The position numbers and the translations under genes are program-made. Shown here piece by piece: positions 17,128 through 25,709 of a DNA stretch of 64,000 bases. The notes beneath the pieces were generated by a model. It did no database searches. It was not told where the DNA came from and saw only the letters and a program-made list of their open reading frames with translations. The DNA comes from Lachnoclostridium sp. (GTDB lineage: Bacteria; Bacillota_A; Clostridia; Lachnospirales; Lachnospiraceae), in the NCBI GenBank assembly GCA_015057755.1, contig SVDR01000001.1, forward strand, positions 36,111-100,110. The letters are read 5' to 3'. Numbering within the stretch: position 1 is the first letter of the stretch; every line of letters starts with the position of its first letter.

Positions 17128-18042
17128 TTATTTTTCCTCCGGATTCGGGTAGAATTTCGGAACAGTGCGGTACACCTTGTTGCCTTCCTTAAATGCCTCC
17201 GGTCTCTTCTGAACCGGTTTCACTGCCGGTTTTTTCTCAGCCTTCTTCTCTGTTGCCGGGCGTTTTGCCTTCTCCGCTGCCTTCTTCTCCGCCTCCAGCT
17301 TCACCTGCTCGCTCTTCGGAAGATTAGTGGAGCCCTCCAGCATCTTTCTCAGGCTCTCCACCTCATCCGGAAACAGCTCACGATACTGACCTCTCTCCAG
17401 ATGACCAAGTTTGATATTCATGATACGAAGACGTTTTAAGTTCATAACATGATAATCCAGCGCGCGGCACATACGGCGGATCTGACGGTTCAGACCCTGG
17501 GTCAGCACGATGTGGAATGTATGAGAACCGGTCTGCCATGCACGGCACGGCTTTGTTGTCACGTCCAGATCCTCAATATAAACACCTGCACGCATCTGCT
17601 TCAAAAATTCCTCTGTGACCGGCTTGTTAACCGCAACCGCATACTCCTTCTCATGATCATTTCCACCGCGAAGGATCTTATTCACGATGTCGCCCTCGTT
17701 GGTCATAAGCAGTAAACCTTCAGAGTCTTTATCGAGACGTCCTACCGGATATACACGCTTCGGATAATTAATAAAATCTACAATATTCGGCGCATGATCC
17801 TTATCAGAAGTCGTGCACACGATTCCCTTCGGTTTATTGACGATCAGGAATACGGATTCTTCCTTCTCTCCGACTCTTTTACCGTCACAGATCACTTCCT
17901 GGCCAGGTTCCACTTTGGTTCCCATGACAGCAACCACACCATCCACCAAAACCTTACCTTCCTCGATCAGGCGGTCAGCCTCACGTCTGGAGCAGACACC
18001 TGCATCTGCCAGATATTTATTTAAACGAATCGCTTCTGCCAT
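17128..18042 (-). CDS. rRNA pseudouridine synthase, RluF/RsuA family
   Basis: Converts a specific uridine in 23S rRNA (or a tRNA) to pseudouridine. 304 residues: an S4 RNA-binding domain (about 5-65, IRLNKYLADAGVCSRREADR) and a catalytic domain with the Asp in PVGRLDKDSEGLLLMTN, then LTQGLNRQIRRMCRAL. The pattern is closer to RluF than RluB. A Lys/Ala/Pro/Glu-rich tail of about 60 residues follows the enzyme domain and is probably disordered and RNA-binding. GGAGG lies inside the end of queA, 1 nt away, so the two are translationally coupled. Confidence 0.9.
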   Translation of the reverse strand: MAEAIRLNKYLADAGVCSRREADRLIEEGKVLVDGVVAVMGTKVEPGQEVICDGKRVGEKEESVFLIVNKPKGIVCTTSDKDHAPNIVDFINYPKRVYPVGRLDKDSEGLLLMTNEGDIVNKILRGGNDHEKEYAVAVNKPVTEEFLKQMRAGVYIEDLDVTTKPCRAWQTGSHTFHIVLTQGLNRQIRRMCRALDYHVMNLKRLRIMNIKLGHLERGQYRELFPDEVESLRKMLEGSTNLPKSEQVKLEAEKKAAEKAKRPATEKKAEKKPAVKPVQKRPEAFKEGNKVYRTVPKFYPNPEEK

Positions 18043-18043
18043 A

Positions 18044-19087
18044 TTACGCCTCCGTTGTATCGTTTGTTACAAACATTGCGTCGCCAAAGGAGAAAAATCT
18101 GTATCTCTCCTTTACTGCCTCATCGTATGCGGCCATCACATGCTCCTTGCCTGCCAGTGCAGAAACCAGCATTACCAGCGTGGACTCCGGAAGGTGGAAG
18201 TTCGTGATCAGACAGTCCAGAATCTTGAACTTGTAACCCGGATAAATGAAAATCTGGGTCCAGCCGCTTCCGGCCTTTAAAACTCCGTCCTCGCCTGTGG
18301 CAGATTCCAGAGTACGGCAGCTTGTGGTGCCAACGCAGATCACGCGTCCGCCCTCTTTCTTGGTATCGTTGATCTTCTTCGCCTCTTCCTCTTCCACAAT
18401 GTAGAATTCAGAATGCATATGATGCTCTTCGATGGTCTCCACCTTTACCGGGCGGAATGTTCCAAGACCAACATGCAGAGTCACGTTGGCAATCTTTACG
18501 CCCATCGCTTCAATTTCTTCTAATAATTCTTTTGTAAAATGAAGACCGGCTGTCGGTGCTGCTGCAGAACCGTCATGTTTTGCATAAACAGTCTGGTAAC
18601 GGTTCTTGTCCTGAAGCTGGTGGGTAATGTACGGCGGAAGCGGCATCTGACCAAGCTGGTCCAGAATCTCCTCAAAAATACCGTCATACTCAAACTGGAT
18701 CAGACGGTTTCCTTCATCAACCACGCCGACTACTTTTCCCTTTAACAATCCGTCGCCAAAGGACACTTCCACACCTTCGCGCATCTTTTTACCAGGCTTT
18801 ACGAGAGTCTCCCAAACATTGTCAGACTTTCTCTTTAAAAGCAGGACCTCGATCTTGGCATCTGTACCCACTTTTGTGCCGAACAGACGAGCCGGGATTA
18901 CCTTCGTATTATTGATAACCAGACAGTCGCCTTTCTTCAAATACTTTAATATGTCACGGAAATGCTTGTGTTTTACCTCTCCGGACTCCTTATCTAATAC
19001 TAATAATCTGGAGGATGCTCTGTCCTCGAGCGGATCCTGCGCGATCAGCTCCTCCGGTAAATCAAAATAAAAATCAGATACGTTCAT
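18044..19087 (-). CDS. queA: S-adenosylmethionine:tRNA ribosyltransferase-isomerase
   Basis: Transfers the ribosyl part of SAM to preQ1-tRNA in queuosine synthesis. 347 residues with [25 protein letters not shown] at the start (quoted as [15 protein letters not shown]), [25 protein letters not shown], and [16 protein letters not shown] near the end. AGGAG lies 8 nt before the ATG. It leads a unit with the pseudouridine synthase and ligA. No preQ1 riboswitch is visible upstream and no other queuosine genes are in the window, so preQ1 must be salvaged or made elsewhere. Confidence 0.95.
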   Translation of the reverse strand: MNVSDFYFDLPEELIAQDPLEDRASSRLLVLDKESGEVKHKHFRDILKYLKKGDCLVINNTKVIPARLFGTKVGTDAKIEVLLLKRKSDNVWETLVKPGKKMREGVEVSFGDGLLKGKVVGVVDEGNRLIQFEYDGIFEEILDQLGQMPLPPYITHQLQDKNRYQTVYAKHDGSAAAPTAGLHFTKELLEEIEAMGVKIANVTLHVGLGTFRPVKVETIEEHHMHSEFYIVEEEEAKKINDTKKEGGRVICVGTTSCRTLESATGEDGVLKAGSGWTQIFIYPGYKFKILDCLITNFHLPESTLVMLVSALAGKEHVMAAYDEAVKERYRFFSFGDAMFVTNDTTEA

Positions 19088-19231
19088 GATTTTCTCCTAT
19101 ATATTTGTATACACTTCAGAAAGCTTTGTTCTGAAAATCCAAAAACTTCCCCTATTTTAAAGTTGTGTTCATTTTATCAAACTGTACTCAAAAATGCAAT
19201 GACATCGGTCGAATTCTGCGAAATAAAAAAC

Positions 19232-19260
19232 TTGCAACTTCCGCTAAAATAGTGTATTAT
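19232..19260 (+). promoter_or_regulatory. Promoter of the tRNA-Arg gene
   Basis: TTGCAA (19232-19237), 17-bp spacer, TATTAT (19255-19260), ending 9 nt before the tRNA. Confidence 0.65.
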
Positions 19261-19269
19261 GACAGAGAT

Positions 19270-19341
19270 GCGTCTGTAGCTCAGTGGATAGAGCAGTGGC
19301 CTCCGGAGCCGCGTGCGGAGGTTCGATTCCTCTCAGACGCA
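19270..19341 (+). tRNA. tRNA-Arg, anticodon CCG
   Basis: A 72-nt cloverleaf. The acceptor arm GCGTCTG (19270-19276) pairs with CAGACGC (19334-19340), with A as discriminator. The D arm contains AGCTC-AGTGGATA-GAGC. The anticodon loop is CTCCGGA, giving anticodon CCG for CGG codons. The T arm contains GTTCGATTC. CCA is not encoded, and a T run follows directly and can act as terminator. An isolated single-tRNA unit. Confidence 0.95.
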
Positions 19342-19483
19342 TTTTTTATTTTCTCTCATACACTCAAATCTTCTCCTGTTATTTTCCCATCTTTTTCCTT
19401 GACTCCATGTAACTTTTTGTAGATTTTTTGAATAATATGCTTTATACTTGTAACATGTTATTTTGTTCTAAGGAGTCCTATGT

Positions 19484-21136
19484 ATGAAACCTCATGTTGT
19501 TGTTACAACTGCTCCTTCCATAGATTTTCTGAATGACTATGTTGCACTTCCAAAAAACTATGGTACTAAGGAATATTTTGAACGAGAAGATGTCAAAGCA
19601 ATCTACCATACTGTGTTCAAAAATCTGGATGAACTGGACGCCAAAACCGGTTTTTCAAAAAAGTTTGCTGCCTGTGAGCGCCTCTTTGTAAAACCAAACC
19701 TGGTATCTGTCTATCATAAAAGCGGTATGAAGGACAGCGATTATCCAGAATCTACGGATCCCCGTGTGTTCGATGCGGTCATCTCTTATTTAAAAAAGAT
19801 TCAAAAAAACATCGTGATCACAGAATCTTCCGGAAAACCAATGCCAACACGTACCAGTTTTAAAGTGGCTGGATATGACAGAATTGCCCGCTACCATAAA
19901 ACAGGTCTGGTCGCGCTGGAGACAGAACCGGTTGTACGATACCTGCTTCCCAAAGCAGAAGTTATGAAAGAGGTTTATATCCCGGAAATTTACAAGGATA
20001 TCCTGGATGGAAAAGCGTGCTATATTTCCGTTCCCAAATTAAAAACAAACATCTATACCGGCGTTACACTTGGTTTTAAAAACGCTATGGGTGCAATTCC
20101 ATTTGCACTCCGCGAACGAAACCACAGTTATTATATCAACAAAAAACTGGCGGATTTATTATATTTATTCAAACCGGATCTTACCATCATTGACGGTATC
20201 ATCGGCGGTGAAGGTAATACACCAGCTCCTGTCGATCCAGTTAATACTCATGTTATCATATCCGGAACAGATCCGGTCGGTACCGACAGAGTTGCAACTC
20301 AGATTATGGGCATTGATCCTGACACAATCCCGTTGATCCAGGAAGCTGAAAAACGTGGATTTGCCTCTCCTGATCTGGAAATATCAGGTGATGAGATTCC
20401 TGTATTTTCGTTCCGTCGTGCCAATCCATCCATGATGGATGATGAATTCCATCATTTATTTCCTAACATTCTGGTACTGGCAGGTCACGACCTTCCACAT
20501 GCTCCAAAAGTATCTTCTCTTGAGGAAGTTACTCCGGAAATTGCACGTGAACTGGAACTTGCCTGCAACGGCGGCTGTCTTAACGCACTCCGTTCCGGCT
20601 TTGAATATGTCATATATGCTCCAAAACAGAACCGTGAACTTCCTCTGGTTGTCATCATCGGCAATGGTATCATGATCAATGGAAAACGGTATTGGTTTGA
20701 TCGTGATGGAAATGCCTATGAAGAACAAACCATTCGTTCCATGAAGGATCCGATCTTGACTCTGGGTAATTGTGCTTCCAGACTCAATGATGCAGCAACT
20801 CATACTACACCAGGCTGCTGTTCCCCTTCTGCATGTATGCTTGCGGCATGCGGCGCCATGAAAATATCATTTCCTCTTCTTTCATTAAGGAATACAGCCT
20901 TCGCTTATTTTGGCATAAGCGTTGTCCATATGATCCTTAGTCGTTCTATTTCCTCTCTTCGTGGCAAATGGATTGACTGCCCTTCCAAACATGTGGATGA
21001 AATATATCCGGTTCCTGAAATTGCAAAAGAAGATCAGGATTCCGACTATATTCCATGGCCATTACCCAAAATGTCCTGGTCATTACGTCTGAAGTTAGTA
21101 AAAGATCAATTAAAAATGCTTAAATTAAAGTATTAA
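19484..21136 (+). CDS. DUF362-type protein with a Cys-rich C-terminal half
   Basis: 550 residues. The N-terminal half matches DUF362 (PF04015): FVKPNLVS, SYLKKIQKNIVITESSG, SVPKLKTNIYTGVTLGFKNAMG, DGIIGGEGNTP, SGTDPVGTDRVATQIMG. Instead of the ferredoxin domain often attached, the C-terminal half has spaced cysteines (ACNGGCLNA, LGNCAS, GCCSPSACMLAAC) that could hold a metal or Fe-S centre. No signal peptide; one hydrophobic stretch near 455-475. AAGGAG is 8 nt before the ATG. It is a single-gene unit next to the tRNA. Function unknown; redox or metal-centre chemistry is inferred from the cysteines. Confidence 0.75.
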   Translation: MKPHVVVTTAPSIDFLNDYVALPKNYGTKEYFEREDVKAIYHTVFKNLDELDAKTGFSKKFAACERLFVKPNLVSVYHKSGMKDSDYPESTDPRVFDAVISYLKKIQKNIVITESSGKPMPTRTSFKVAGYDRIARYHKTGLVALETEPVVRYLLPKAEVMKEVYIPEIYKDILDGKACYISVPKLKTNIYTGVTLGFKNAMGAIPFALRERNHSYYINKKLADLLYLFKPDLTIIDGIIGGEGNTPAPVDPVNTHVIISGTDPVGTDRVATQIMGIDPDTIPLIQEAEKRGFASPDLEISGDEIPVFSFRRANPSMMDDEFHHLFPNILVLAGHDLPHAPKVSSLEEVTPEIARELELACNGGCLNALRSGFEYVIYAPKQNRELPLVVIIGNGIMINGKRYWFDRDGNAYEEQTIRSMKDPILTLGNCASRLNDAATHTTPGCCSPSACMLAACGAMKISFPLLSLRNTAFAYFGISVVHMILSRSISSLRGKWIDCPSKHVDEIYPVPEIAKEDQDSDYIPWPLPKMSWSLRLKLVKDQLKMLKLKY

Positions 21137-21168
21137 AAAACTGCTGTGATTGGTTTCACAGCAGTTTT
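21137..21168. terminator. Bidirectional terminator
   Basis: AAAACTGCTGTGA (21137-21149) and TCACAGCAGTTTT (21156-21168) form a perfect 13-bp stem with a 6-nt loop. It lies between the convergent DUF362 and GGDEF/EAL genes. Confidence 0.85.
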
Positions 21169-21173
21169 CTCTT

Positions 21174-23291
21174 TTACACCATCTTCTTCTGCGATAAGAA
21201 TTCACGCAAAATCATATCCGCTTCCATTGGCTGATCAAAATAGTATCCCTGGATTACAGAAACACCCATTTGACGTAATAATTCTACTTCCGCTTCTGAT
21301 TCTACACCTTCGATACAAATTTCCATTTTCAGATCTTTTGTGAGCTGGCTCATGAAGGAAATGAATGTCTGGTTATATTTATCATTCTGGAGATTTCGCA
21401 CATAACTGCGGTCAATCTTGATATGCGTGATCGGCAGCTCTCGCAGATAATTGAAACCGGAATAACCTGTTCCAAAATCATCCAAAGCAACTCCCGTACC
21501 CATTTTCAGAAGCTCCCTGCTGAAAGTTGTTGCAACTTCAAAGTTATTCAATAATGAAGTCTCTGTCAACTCTGCAACAAGATGTCCTGCCGGAAGTCCC
21601 TCTTCCTCACACTTATCATGGATGAAACGTATCAATCCTACATCCGATACTTGCTGAGCAGCAATATTCACATGGACAATACTCTTTTTGCCCGATTTAT
21701 TCCACTTGCTGCATTCATGAATCGCCTGACTGATCACCCAGCGACCAACCGGGATAATCAGACCGGAATACTCCAGAATATGAATCATATCCATCTGATT
21801 GAGTTCCGGAAGCGCCGGATTACTGTAACGAACCAATGCCTCTGCTCCGATCCACTCGATTCCCTCATTTGTCAGACGTACGATCGGCTGATACACAGTG
21901 CGGAAATGTCTGAAATCATTTTCAATGTCTTTGCGAAGCTCATTTTCGATCAAGAACTGTTTTGATACCGTATCTCCGCCATTTCCTGAGAAAAAGCTGA
22001 TTTCATCTCGCTCTGCTCTTGTCATATTGTAAAGACACTGATGGGCATTATTTAACAGCTCCTCGGTTGTATTTCCATGCTCCGGATAAATAACTGTAGC
22101 AATATAGGTATTGATATAAACACCATGACCATCGATCGTTCTGGTCCTTTTTAATACAGCCTGGAACAGTGACAGTTTACCTAAGATTACATTTCTGTCA
22201 CATTCCTGCAAATGAACTACGAATTCGTCTCCGCTAAATCGATAGATTCCTATTTCTCCTGCAAAATAAAGCCTCAACATATCCGCAAATTCGATCAAAA
22301 CTTTATTTCCAAAATCATGTCCGAATAATTCATTATACAGTTTAAATCTTCGAATGTTCATGTACAAAATACTGCCTTCTGTACCGCCATTAGCTAAACG
22401 TTCTTCCATATCCCGTTCGAAACAGCGTCGATTCTTTAAACCTGTCAGATCATCAAAATAGAGCATCTTTTCCATACGCTCTTCATTTTTCTTTCGCTCC
22501 GTAATATCAAGCAAAGAACCTGCGATCATGATCGGTCTTCCCTGCTCATCATGCAGACCTTTTCCTTTACAGGAAATCCACATAATATTACCCTGCTTTG
22601 TCATAACACGATATTCTGCGATGTGACGATCAGACTGACCGGTCAGGAAAGGGGTAAACGAATCCAGAAAAATGTGTCTGTCTTCCGGAATAATAAACGA
22701 GAGCACTCTGTTCATTGCATCCGAAAACGTTGGTGTTTCCAATGGCAGCACGTCCAGCGCCTTGGTTGAAAACGTACATGTATTTGTCAGTAAATCCAAC
22801 TGATATACATAGTCTGAAGCACCTTCCAGTGTCAATTCATTGATCAGCTGTGTGTGTTTCAACTGCTGGATAACCTGTTCTAAATGCTGTTCGTATTCGC
22901 GCATTGGCTCATAGTCAACAGAAATATAACCAAATAATTCTTCCCGTCCTTCCAGACGATATAAATGCATAACAGAACTTAAATATCTGGTTTTTCCCTG
23001 CAATGCTACATGACAACTTACCCGTTCCACTTTTCTGGTCATCAAACGCTGAATCGCCTGTCTAAACGCATGCGCTCCCACATCAGATAACAAAACCTCG
23101 AACTGATTCTGATCAATGAACGTCGGGTATTCCTCCTGACCGTCAAACAGCAATTTTGAACATTTCTCTGATAACCAAATTCTGTTATTCTGAATATCGA
23201 TCAAAAAAATGTCCTCCATTGCATCGACCGGGAATAACAAGTTTCCACTATCAGATGAAAATTTCCTCCATTCGAAATAATCCTGCTTCAT
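21174..23291 (-). CDS. PAS-GGDEF-EAL cyclic di-GMP signalling protein
   Basis: 705 residues. Order: N-terminal PAS-like region (about 20-140), second PAS/PAC (about 150-270, ending SLLDITERKK), GGDEF (about 285-440) with the loop RFSGDEFVVHL, and EAL (about 460-700) with GAEALVRYSN, DDFGTGYSGFNYL, KIDRSYV and IEGVES. The EAL motifs look complete, so phosphodiesterase activity is likely. SGDEF is a tolerated variant, so cyclase activity is possible. No membrane segment, so it is a cytosolic sensor. The frame begins at GTG 23303, but GGGG is better placed for ATG 23291. Promoter at 23329-23357. Confidence 0.92.
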   Translation of the reverse strand: MKQDYFEWRKFSSDSGNLLFPVDAMEDIFLIDIQNNRIWLSEKCSKLLFDGQEEYPTFIDQNQFEVLLSDVGAHAFRQAIQRLMTRKVERVSCHVALQGKTRYLSSVMHLYRLEGREELFGYISVDYEPMREYEQHLEQVIQQLKHTQLINELTLEGASDYVYQLDLLTNTCTFSTKALDVLPLETPTFSDAMNRVLSFIIPEDRHIFLDSFTPFLTGQSDRHIAEYRVMTKQGNIMWISCKGKGLHDEQGRPIMIAGSLLDITERKKNEERMEKMLYFDDLTGLKNRRCFERDMEERLANGGTEGSILYMNIRRFKLYNELFGHDFGNKVLIEFADMLRLYFAGEIGIYRFSGDEFVVHLQECDRNVILGKLSLFQAVLKRTRTIDGHGVYINTYIATVIYPEHGNTTEELLNNAHQCLYNMTRAERDEISFFSGNGGDTVSKQFLIENELRKDIENDFRHFRTVYQPIVRLTNEGIEWIGAEALVRYSNPALPELNQMDMIHILEYSGLIIPVGRWVISQAIHECSKWNKSGKKSIVHVNIAAQQVSDVGLIRFIHDKCEEEGLPAGHLVAELTETSLLNNFEVATTFSRELLKMGTGVALDDFGTGYSGFNYLRELPITHIKIDRSYVRNLQNDKYNQTFISFMSQLTKDLKMEICIEGVESEAEVELLRQMGVSVIQGYYFDQPMEADMILREFLSQKKMV

Positions 23292-23328
23292 ATAATTCCC
23301 CACTATAATACTTAATAATTTAACTCTA

Positions 23329-23357
23329 ATTATAATCTATATAATTCTATTGTACAA
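23329..23357 (-). promoter_or_regulatory. Promoter of the GGDEF/EAL gene
   Basis: On the minus strand TTGTAC (23352-23357), 17-bp spacer, perfect TATAAT (23329-23334). Confidence 0.65.
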
Positions 23358-23368
23358 GTAAATTATGA

Positions 23369-23397
23369 TTGCTTTTTTGGAATTTATCCGTTACAAT
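23369..23397 (+). promoter_or_regulatory. Promoter of the DUF5688 gene
   Basis: TTGCTT (23369-23374), 17-bp spacer, TACAAT (23392-23397). Divergent from the GGDEF/EAL promoter 12 bp away. Confidence 0.6.
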
Positions 23398-23461
23398 AGC
23401 ACTACCATTTCTTTTTACTAACAAATCTTAAAAATCTAATAACACATCTAGGAGGTATTTT

Positions 23462-24403
23462 ATGAACTACTCTTCTTTCTGCGAATATTTACTCGCAGCC
23501 TTAGTAAATCAGATGGAACACGGTGTCACAATCGAAAAAGAGTCGATCCGCAAAAACAACAACGTCTCATTGGATGCTTTTATCATCCATATGCCAAACG
23601 TTTCGAGCGCTCCTGTTGTCTATCTGCAGCCCCTCTATCAGACCTACTGTAACGGTAGCTCTATTGACAAAATCGCACAGACCGTTCTCACAAAGTTAAA
23701 AAGAGAGCTTCCGCTTTCCCTGGAACTTGCAGAACAGGCTCGCACTCTGGAATCTGCCCGTGACCGGATCGCATATCGACTGATCTCCAAAAAAGAAAAT
23801 GAAGAATTGTTAAAGGAAATCCCGTGGACATCCTGGTGCGATCTTGCAATTATCTACTATTTGCATCTGGGTGTCAAAGATGACAAACAGATCACAACGA
23901 TCATCCACAACCATCAGGCTGAAAAATGGAACTTATCCCCGGGTGAACTGTATGAACTGGCAAAAGAGAACACACCCAAACTCTGCCCCAGCACGATCGG
24001 CCGCCTGGATCATCTGCTCTTTGGCTGGGATGAAGACGAAGATCGAATGGTACCGTGCGAAACCGGACTTCCGACGCTTTATGTCCTTTCCAATCAGACC
24101 GGTATTAACGGAGCCGTCTGCATGCTTTACGACAACGTAATAAAGGACTTCGCAGACACTCTCGGTTCTGATTTGATCATCTTACCGTCCAGTATCCACG
24201 AAGTCCTTATCTTGCCGGATTCTCATGACCAGAAGTATGAGATGTTCCGTCGTATGGTTCGAAGTGTAAATGCAGAGGATGTTCCAAAAGAGGAAGTGCT
24301 CTCTGATGAATTATATCTGTACCGCCGCGGAAGCTCCGGAATTATCCGATGGAAGCCTTCCGATTCTGATAATACTGGTAAATGCGGAACAGAGAATCTG
24401 TAA
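23462..24403 (+). CDS. DUF5688-type protein of unknown function
   Basis: 313 residues, soluble, no signal peptide. It resembles the DUF5688 family of Lachnospiraceae: an N-terminal LLAALVNQM helix, PVVYLQPLYQTYCNGSSIDK, a central IAYRLISKKENEELLKEIPW, and LYVLSNQTGINGAVCMLYDN with ILPSSIHEVLILPD near the end. AGGAGG lies 9 nt before the ATG. The last 62 bp overlap, tail to tail, the end of the ThrE_2-type gene on the other strand. No biochemical role is known to me. Confidence 0.75.
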   Translation: MNYSSFCEYLLAALVNQMEHGVTIEKESIRKNNNVSLDAFIIHMPNVSSAPVVYLQPLYQTYCNGSSIDKIAQTVLTKLKRELPLSLELAEQARTLESARDRIAYRLISKKENEELLKEIPWTSWCDLAIIYYLHLGVKDDKQITTIIHNHQAEKWNLSPGELYELAKENTPKLCPSTIGRLDHLLFGWDEDEDRMVPCETGLPTLYVLSNQTGINGAVCMLYDNVIKDFADTLGSDLIILPSSIHEVLILPDSHDQKYEMFRRMVRSVNAEDVPKEEVLSDELYLYRRGSSGIIRWKPSDSDNTGKCGTENL

Positions 24404-24785
24404 CAAAGATCGCCATGGCAATCGCGCCGGCTACTTTTAATGTCTGCAGTAAATAAAAGCTGCTCTGGTTAGGATTGTTGCGGATAAAATAATATACGCA
24501 GCGATAAATTCCCGCACCAGGTACCGTTGGTAAGATACCGGCTACCAGAAATACATTGACCGGTGTCTTTAACATACGGGCGAAAATCTGGCTTAACAAT
24601 GCAACCGCCAGAGACGCAAAAAACGCAGACGACATCGCGGAGGATGTCTGGTCCATTACGATCAGGTAGACCCACCAGTTGACTCCGCCAACGATACTGC
24701 AATACATCGCATATCGTTTCGGGATCTCAAGCAGCATGGTGAAAAAATAAACCGATAAAAATGCACTTACAACCTGAAAAATCAT
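24342..24785 (-). CDS. Threonine/serine exporter-like small subunit (ThrE_2 / YjjB type)
   Basis: 147 residues with four or five membrane helices (FQVVSAFLSVYFFTMLLEIP, AFFASLAVALLSQIFARML, FLVAGILPTVPGAGIYRCVY). This is the PF12821 half of a split ThrE transporter; in E. coli the homologous YjjP-YjjB pair exports succinate, so the substrate here is open. The frame begins at TTG 24800, but GGAGG fits ATG 24785, which gives an ATGA overlap with the partner gene. Its 3' end overlaps the DUF5688 gene on the opposite strand by 62 bp. Confidence 0.85.
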   Translation of the reverse strand: MIFQVVSAFLSVYFFTMLLEIPKRYAMYCSIVGGVNWWVYLIVMDQTSSAMSSAFFASLAVALLSQIFARMLKTPVNVFLVAGILPTVPGAGIYRCVYYFIRNNPNQSSFYLLQTLKVAGAIAMAIFVTDSLFRIYQYYQNRKASIG

Positions 24786-25555
24786 GTGATCCACCTCCAA
24801 AATGCGCCCCAGGATAACAATCCCAGACCAACTCCGGCTGCGATTGCAAGGGCTACTACAATAGCTTCCAGCATTCGCGCCGAGCCTGAGGCGTAATCTC
24901 CATTTAAAATATCACGGATCGCTGTTGTAAACGCAACACCCGGAACAAGTGACATAATACTGCTGATGATCATAACATCTGCACTGCAGGCAGGAAGCAG
25001 GAATTTTCTCACAACAGTTGCTCCTACAGCAACAACAAAAGCACAGAATGCATTGATAAAGAAATCATTCAGTTTAACTTTCTTTACAAGCCAGTCTGCA
25101 ATACCAAGCATCACGCCAACCAGGGCCGCACCAAGAATATCGATCAGCTCTCCACCGAAAATCGGAGTAAAAAATGCTGATACACCGACCAAACCTAAAA
25201 ACGTCCATCTTTTGGAGTAAACCTTGCTGTTCTCGATCGCCTTCAGTTCATCATAAGCTTCTTCCACACTCAAGCTACCGTTGCAGAATCTTCTGGATAC
25301 TTCATTGACTGCACAGATTCTGTTCAGGTTGTTGCTTCTGGCAGAAACACGCCTTGCCATCGTCAGAGTCTCCCTATCCGGATCATCTAACGTAACGAAC
25401 AGACCGGTACCCAGTGCCATTGCTTCCGCAACAGGGTAGCTGGACTTCTGAAGCATATATTTCATTGTCTCTTCCACTCGGTAAACCTCTGCACCGCTGG
25501 CAAGCATAATCTTTCCGGCCAGTGCGACAGTCTCCATCAAGAGTTTTTCATTCAT
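24782..25555 (-). CDS. Threonine/serine exporter-like large subunit (ThrE_1 / YjjP type)
   Basis: 257 residues of the PF06738 family. The N-terminal cytosolic part (about 1-115) has GKIMLASGAEVYRVEETMKYM and VTLDDPDRETLTMARRVSARS. A membrane part follows with MSLVPGVAFTTAIRDILNGDY, the conserved loop of ThrE transporters. With the next gene it makes the two halves of one exporter. Its own promoter lies at 25632-25660, and the leader carries a hairpin at 25599-25619. Confidence 0.88.
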   Translation of the reverse strand: MNEKLLMETVALAGKIMLASGAEVYRVEETMKYMLQKSSYPVAEAMALGTGLFVTLDDPDRETLTMARRVSARSNNLNRICAVNEVSRRFCNGSLSVEEAYDELKAIENSKVYSKRWTFLGLVGVSAFFTPIFGGELIDILGAALVGVMLGIADWLVKKVKLNDFFINAFCAFVVAVGATVVRKFLLPACSADVMIISSIMSLVPGVAFTTAIRDILNGDYASGSARMLEAIVVALAIAAGVGLGLLSWGAFWRWIT

Positions 25556-25598
25556 TGGAAATCCTCACGCTTCACAATATTTTGTAAACAGTATAAGA

Positions 25599-25619
25599 GC
25601 AAGAATGTCACATTCTTGC
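25599..25619 (-). promoter_or_regulatory. Leader hairpin of the ThrE-like operon
   Basis: GCAAGAATG (25599-25607) and CATTCTTGC (25611-25619) form a perfect 9-bp stem with a 3-nt loop. It lies in the transcribed leader, about 45 nt before the start codon. The following bases (TCTTATAC) are only weakly T-rich, so attenuator, stabiliser or protein site are all possible. Confidence 0.5.
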
Positions 25620-25631
25620 CCATTTTTAAAT

Positions 25632-25660
25632 ATTGTATCTTTGATAAGAATTCTTGTCAA
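25632..25660 (-). promoter_or_regulatory. Promoter of the ThrE-like operon
   Basis: On the minus strand a perfect TTGACA (25655-25660), 17-bp spacer, TACAAT (25632-25637). One of the strongest sigma-A matches in the window. Confidence 0.75.
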
Positions 25661-25709
25661 CTGACTTTTCATTTCCCATATTGAAAATATCTGAAGTGCA
25701 GGCTGTGCC

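Noticed and set aside
19088..19231. preQ1 riboswitch upstream of queA
   Set aside because: No C-rich loop and A-rich tail of the preQ1 type can be seen in the leader.
19165..19422. An 85-codon frame across the tRNA-Arg gene
   Set aside because: It is explained by the tRNA and has no ribosome binding site.
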